64,000 bases of DNA, taken from NCBI RefSeq assembly GCF_019396345.1, contig NZ_JAHKRM010000009.1, positions 310,001-374,000 on the forward strand, given 5' to 3'. The DNA comes from Nonomuraea guangzhouensis (GTDB lineage Bacteria > Actinomycetota > Actinomycetes > Streptosporangiales > Streptosporangiaceae). Positions 60,386 to 64,000 of the stretch are shown here, in pieces (the first letter of the stretch is position 1; every line of letters starts with the position of its first letter). A program made the translations under genes and the position numbers. The notes under the pieces were generated by a model that had not been told where the DNA came from, searched no databases, and saw only the letters and a program-made list of their open reading frames with translations.

Positions 60386-61897
60386 TCACGTGAGGTTCAC
60401 CCACACGCTTTTGGTCTCGGTGTAGTGCTCGAGCACCTCGCGGCCCATCTCCCGTCCCCAGCCGGACTGCTTGTAGCCGCCGAAGGGAGAGCCTGGATCG
60501 GTGAGGTTGTAACAGTTGACCCACACCGTTCCGGCCCGGATCGCCGCCGCGATGCGATGGGCCGACTTCAGGTCGTGCGTCCACACTCCGGCGGAAAGGC
60601 CGTAGGGGGTGTCGTTGGCCTTGGCGACGAGATCGTCGATGTCGTCCCACTCCATCGCGACCAGGACCGGGCCGAAGATCTCCTCGCGCACCACCCGCAT
60701 CGAATGGTCGGTCTCGACGAAGATCGTCGGCTGCAGGAAGAAACCGTCGCGGTGGTCCTCGCCGAGCCCGTCCGGGCGTCCGCCACCGGTGGCCAGCGCG
60801 CCGCCCTCCTGCCGGCCGGAGGCGATGTACTCCCCCACCCGAGCGAGCTGCTTCGCCGACACCAGCGGGCCCATCTCGGTGCCCGGATCGGTGCCGGGCC
60901 CCACCACGATGCGGCGGGCGCGCTCGACCAGCGCGGCCATCACCTCGTCGTAGATGCGCTTGTGCACGTACAGGCGCGACCCCGCGGTGCACGTCTGCCC
61001 CTGGTTGAAGAAGATCGCGTCCGCCGCCGCCTCCGCGACCTGCGCGGGGTCGGCGTCCGGCAGGACGATGTGCGGCGACTTCCCGCCCAGCTCCAGCGAC
61101 ACCTTCTTCAGGTTGCCCGTGGCGGCTCGTGCGACGAGCCGCCCGACCTCGGTGGAGCCGGTGAAGGCGATCTTGTCGACACCCGCATGGCCGGCGATCG
61201 CGGCGCCGGCCTCGGCACCGGTGCCGGTGACCACGTTGACGACCCCGTCCGGGAAGCCCGCCTCCTGGATGAGCTCGGCCAGTCGCAGCGTGGACAGCGA
61301 CGTCTCCTCGGCCGGTTTCAGCACCACCGTGTTACCTGTGGCCAGCGCGGGGGCCAGCTTCCAGCAGGCCATCGACATGGGAAAGTTCCACGGGACGATG
61401 GCGCCGACCACACCGACGGGCTCGTGCACCGTGTAGTTGAGGATCTTCAGCCCGCCTCGTGGCGACACCGGGACGGTGCTGCCCTCGAACTTGCTCGGCC
61501 ATCCGGCGAAGTATCGGAACAGCTTCGCGCTGGAGCCGACGTCCACGGCCCTGGCCACCTTGACGGGCTTGCCATTGTCGTGCGCCTCGATCAGCGCCAG
61601 TTCGTCGGCATGCGCCTCGATCAGGTCCGCCAGGGTGTTGAGCAGCAGCCCGCGCTCCAGTGGGGAGAGGTCCCGCCAGGCCGGCGACTCGAAGGCGTCG
61701 CGCGCCGCGCGAACGGCCCGGTCGACATCCGCGCCGTCACCCCGCGCGATGGTGGTCAGCCTCCGGCCCGTCGCCGGGTCGATGGACTCCAAGGTCGCGC
61801 CGGTTCGGGATTCCACCCATGCGCCGCCGATGAGCATGCGCTGCGGCCGGTTCACGAACCGCCGCACTGTCTGGGAGAGGGAAGTGTCGGACGACAT
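60386..61897 (-). CDS. NAD(P)-dependent aldehyde dehydrogenase
   Basis: 503-aa ALDH. Motifs: PWNFPMSMACWKLAPAL near residue 165, KIAFTGSTEVGRLV near 241, general base in LELGGKSPHIVL near 265, nucleophile Cys in FNQGQTCTAGSRL near 300 and EIFGPVLV near 397. It oxidises an aldehyde to the acid; the preceding TPP decarboxylase would supply such an aldehyde. ATG 61897 has GAGG eight bases upstream. Nine bases from the TPP-enzyme stop. Confidence 0.93.
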   Translation of the reverse strand: MSSDTSLSQTVRRFVNRPQRMLIGGAWVESRTGATLESIDPATGRRLTTIARGDGADVDRAVRAARDAFESPAWRDLSPLERGLLLNTLADLIEAHADELALIEAHDNGKPVKVARAVDVGSSAKLFRYFAGWPSKFEGSTVPVSPRGGLKILNYTVHEPVGVVGAIVPWNFPMSMACWKLAPALATGNTVVLKPAEETSLSTLRLAELIQEAGFPDGVVNVVTGTGAEAGAAIAGHAGVDKIAFTGSTEVGRLVARAATGNLKKVSLELGGKSPHIVLPDADPAQVAEAAADAIFFNQGQTCTAGSRLYVHKRIYDEVMAALVERARRIVVGPGTDPGTEMGPLVSAKQLARVGEYIASGRQEGGALATGGGRPDGLGEDHRDGFFLQPTIFVETDHSMRVVREEIFGPVLVAMEWDDIDDLVAKANDTPYGLSAGVWTHDLKSAHRIAAAIRAGTVWVNCYNLTDPGSPFGGYKQSGWGREMGREVLEHYTETKSVWVNLT

Positions 61898-61905
61898 CGC
61901 GATCC

Positions 61906-63486
61906 TCACATCGTCATCTGGATAAGGTGCGGGCCTCGCGCCCGGAGAGCGTCGCCGAGCGCGGCGCACAACTCGCCGACGGTGGTGGCATCGCTCGCCG
62001 GGACTCCGAAACCCCGCGCGAGCGACACCCAGTCGATCGCGGGCTCGCCGAGGCTTGTCAGCCGCGCGGCTTGGGGACCCGGTTCGGTGCTGCCATGGCG
62101 GGCGAGCTCGGTGCGCAGGACGTTGTAGGTGTGGTTGGCGGCGATCAGCACGACGACGTCGGCCGACTCGCGCGCCATGGTCCACAGCGCCTGCGCGGTG
62201 TACAGGCCGCTGCCATCGGACTGCAGGGCGATGACCGGACGCTCGGGTGCGGCGATGGCGGCGCCGAGCGCGGCCGGCAGTCCCTGGCCGATAGCGCCAC
62301 CGGTGTTGGTCATGACGGTGTGGGGCACTGCCGCGGCCGATGCCGAGTAGAAGGGGTAGCCGCAGGTCCCACCTTCGACCGAGACGATGGCGTGCTCCGG
62401 CAGCCGGCTCGCCAGGGCGGCGCCGACGGTCTGCCCGGTCAGCGCGGCACCGGGTGCGGGCTCGGCCAACGGCTGCGCGCCCGCGGGCCGATCCTCCACG
62501 CCGACGAGTTCGGCCAGTGCGACCAGCGCCTGTTCGACGTCCTGGCCCACGTCCGCGAGCCGGTGCAGTGTCCGCTGAGGTGCCAGGCGGCTGGGCATTC
62601 CTTCGTATCCGAAGTAGGCGACCGGTTCGGGGGCCCCGGCCAGCACCACCACTGCGGCGTCCCGGAGCGCCTCGACCGCGGTCTCCGGGAAGTACGGCAG
62701 GCGGTCGATCGGGGGCAGCCCACCGCCCCGCTCGGCCCGAGCGGGAAACGTCTCGCTGTAGAGACGGGCTCCGGTGGCGGCCGAGATCCGGCCCGCGGCG
62801 AACTGGCCCAGGCGGCTCAGACCCTCTCCGCCCAGGAGGAGAACACCCTGGGAGCCGGCGGCCCGCAAGCGGCGGGCGGCCTGCTCCACGGCCTCCCCTT
62901 CGACGCCGGGCCGGGGGACGGCACAGCGTTTCTCCTCCTGTGGCGGCTCCTGCTCGGTCAGCTGCTGGAGATCGGCGGGCACGACCAGCGTGGACACGCC
63001 CAGGCGTTCATGTGCGTCATCGATCGCCCGCCGCGTCACCGCGGCGACCGCGACTCGATCAACGATCTCATGGTGCGCTCCGACCGTGCTTGCAAGGGCG
63101 GCGATGTCGGAGGTCAGGGGCGCGTCGAAGGGCAGGTGCCAGCTCGCGTGGTCACCCACGACGTTGACGACCGGGCTGTGCGCGCGACGCGCGTTGTGCA
63201 GGTTCGCCAGGCCGTTCGCGAGCCCCGGCCCAAGGTGCAGCAGGGTCAGCGCGGCTCGTCGGGCGATCCGGGCATATCCGTCGGCGGCGCCCGTGCACAC
63301 GTTCTCGTGCAGTCCGAGCACCGCCCGCATCCCGGGGGTCCGGTCGAGCGCGGTGACGAGCGGCATTTCGGTGGTCCCGGGGTTGGCGAAGCACACCGAC
63401 ACGCCACGTCCGGCGGCCGCGTCCAGGAGAACCTGTGCTCCCGTGGGCTTCTCGTGTGCGGTGTGGCGGTCGATCGTCACTGACAC
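61906..63486 (-). CDS. TPP-dependent enzyme (benzoylformate decarboxylase/acetolactate synthase large subunit-like)
   Basis: 526-aa thiamine diphosphate enzyme. N-terminal PYR domain with the activating glutamate in LGLHENVCTGAADGYAR near residue 60, a central TPP_M domain, and a C-terminal TPP-binding motif beginning SDGSGLY near 415 and ending with Asn in NHTYNVL. The first Gly of GDG is Ser. NPGTTEMPLV near 35 and the lack of an FAD/regulatory set favour a 2-keto-acid decarboxylase over acetolactate synthase. First gene of the operon, feeding the aldehyde dehydrogenase. Confidence 0.87.
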   Translation of the reverse strand: MSVTIDRHTAHEKPTGAQVLLDAAAGRGVSVCFANPGTTEMPLVTALDRTPGMRAVLGLHENVCTGAADGYARIARRAALTLLHLGPGLANGLANLHNARRAHSPVVNVVGDHASWHLPFDAPLTSDIAALASTVGAHHEIVDRVAVAAVTRRAIDDAHERLGVSTLVVPADLQQLTEQEPPQEEKRCAVPRPGVEGEAVEQAARRLRAAGSQGVLLLGGEGLSRLGQFAAGRISAATGARLYSETFPARAERGGGLPPIDRLPYFPETAVEALRDAAVVVLAGAPEPVAYFGYEGMPSRLAPQRTLHRLADVGQDVEQALVALAELVGVEDRPAGAQPLAEPAPGAALTGQTVGAALASRLPEHAIVSVEGGTCGYPFYSASAAAVPHTVMTNTGGAIGQGLPAALGAAIAAPERPVIALQSDGSGLYTAQALWTMARESADVVVLIAANHTYNVLRTELARHGSTEPGPQAARLTSLGEPAIDWVSLARGFGVPASDATTVGELCAALGDALRARGPHLIQMTM

Positions 63487-63503
63487 TCACCATCTTTTAC
63501 TGA

Positions 63504-63529
63504 TTATCGTACACTTTGCACGTTTATCG
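63504..63529. promoter_or_regulatory. Control region of the eight-gene operon with TTATCG repeats
   Basis: TTATCG occurs at 63504-63509 and 63524-63529, exactly 20 bp apart, enclosing an imperfect GTACA-ctt-TGCAC inverted repeat. The repeats lie 18 to 43 bases upstream of the first operon gene in the only AT-rich patch nearby. No regulator gene is adjacent in the window. Confidence 0.45.
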
Positions 63530-63617
63530 GAAAGCATAGCCCGCGAAAGGGCCTGGAGGAACCCTTGGCGGAGCTTGGGTCAGCCGACCCGGGTGAGGAT
63601 GGCCAGGGCCGGCGGCG

Positions 63618-63728
63618 TCATCCGCTCGGCTGACGCCGCTCGGGCACGGTGGGCCCCCACACCAGGAGGGCCACCGTGACGAGGGCGACGGCGGCGAGAG
63701 GGCTCAACCGCGTACCAGATCCCGCCGG
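63618..63728 (-). other. Short hydrophobic reading frame, possible transporter tail relic
   Basis: A frame downstream of the amine oxidase reads LSPLAAVALVTVALLVWGPTV and ends PERRQPSG with a stop at 63618-63620. This looks like a last membrane helix plus tail of a transporter. Nothing upstream supports a full gene and there is no start with a ribosome site. Weak evidence. Confidence 0.25.
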
Positions 63729-64000
63729 TCATGTGGCACCGTGAGCAGCCTGGCCCGGCGACGGGTGACAGTGTGCCGCGCCATGGCCCGACGGCGGTGG
63801 AACGTCCAGCGCGGGGTTGCGGTCGAAGAACCCGGCGGGCTTGAGGGTGAAGCCGACGTATTCGCACGGCATGATCGGCCAGTCTTCCGGCCGGGGCAGG
63901 TGAGAGGTGCCGAACGTGTGCCACAGCACGACGTCGGTGTTCACGAGGTCTCGCTCCTGCTTGACCCACTCCCCGATCCCGTCCCCGGGATGCTGGTTCG
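63729..64000 (-). CDS. Copper amine oxidase, C-terminal end (rest beyond window)
   Basis: The visible 89 codons read GIGEWVKQERDLVNTD, then VVLWHTFGTSHLPRPEDWPIMP, EYVGFTLKPAGFFDRNPALDVP, which is the conserved C-terminus of TPQ-containing primary-amine oxidases. The histidine in TSHLPRPEDWP is the third copper ligand. The frame is open to the window edge, so the gene begins further along. The enzyme converts primary amines to aldehydes, H2O2 and ammonia; it lies upstream of the aldehyde dehydrogenase operon on the same strand. Confidence 0.88.
   Translation of the reverse strand, partial: NQHPGDGIGEWVKQERDLVNTDVVLWHTFGTSHLPRPEDWPIMPCEYVGFTLKPAGFFDRNPALDVPPPSGHGAAHCHPSPGQAAHGAT

Overview
The window is high-GC DNA, about 70% by eye, with frequent GTG and TTG starts, many ATGA/GTGA start-stop overlaps and many TetR, MarR, LysR, IclR and GntR regulators. 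This points to a soil actinomycete, most likely of the Streptosporangiales (Nonomuraea/Streptosporangium-like). That placement is an inference from style and gene families, since no rRNA or other marker gene is present. I saw no tRNA, rRNA, CRISPR array or intact insertion sequence. The region is accessory in character: small catabolic operons, each beside its own regulator, separated by several gene relics.

Layout. 1-4.2 kb: the end of a SpoU RNA methyltransferase, an NDH-2-like flavoprotein with an ECF41 sigma factor (SigJ type), and a carotenoid-biosynthesis-like membrane protein, followed by a ricin-lectin scrap. 4.4-9.5 kb: a four-gene meta-cleavage operon (flavin reductase, acyl-CoA-dehydrogenase-like monooxygenase, FAA hydrolase, extradiol dioxygenase) divergent from a FadR/GntR regulator, then an IclR regulator and a second one-domain dioxygenase. 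10-12.1 kb: a truncated FAA hydrolase, a methyltransferase and a secreted protein. 12.3-16.1 kb: a TetR gene divergent from a four-gene SnoaL/MBL/quinone reductase/VOC operon. 16.2-19.2 kb: a truncated FAD monooxygenase divergent from TetR-SDR-MBL genes, then fragments of an enoyl-CoA hydratase and a zinc alcohol dehydrogenase.

19.2-31.7 kb: a second two-component flavin monooxygenase set with a PAS histidine kinase and FixJ-like response regulator. Next comes a Dpp/Opp-type importer with a fused permease-ATPase and a frameshifted binding protein, a TIM-barrel isomerase, an amidohydrolase, and a divergent Lrp-type regulator. 31.8-37.6 kb: a nucleotidyltransferase-like protein, a HEAT-repeat protein with a MerR-HEAT fusion regulator, a class C beta-lactamase-fold hydrolase divergent from a regulator with an IS30-type helix-turn-helix, and a Phd/RelE-type toxin-antitoxin pair. 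37.6-54.8 kb: a secreted beta-propeller, an ABC-binding-protein relic, LysR/MFS, two phosphotransferase-fold proteins, a 989-residue DUF6493-like protein coupled to a WD40 protein, ThuA/Gfo-Idh-MocA genes, an MFS relic, a multicopper oxidase, and an epoxide hydrolase with a MarR regulator.

54.9-63.5 kb: a tightly packed eight-gene minus-strand operon. It encodes a benzoylformate-decarboxylase-like TPP enzyme, an aldehyde dehydrogenase, an SDR lacking the usual active site, a BNR beta-propeller, an extradiol-type VOC protein, an AA_synth protein, an alpha/beta hydrolase and an MhpA-type FAD hydroxylase. Together these suggest a pathway for an aromatic or amine-derived acid. The window ends inside a copper amine oxidase, which may feed aldehydes into it. 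The least explained element is the HEAT plus MerR-HEAT pair with its MerR-style operator. The most striking overall pattern is the number of small operators and broken genes at the operon boundaries.
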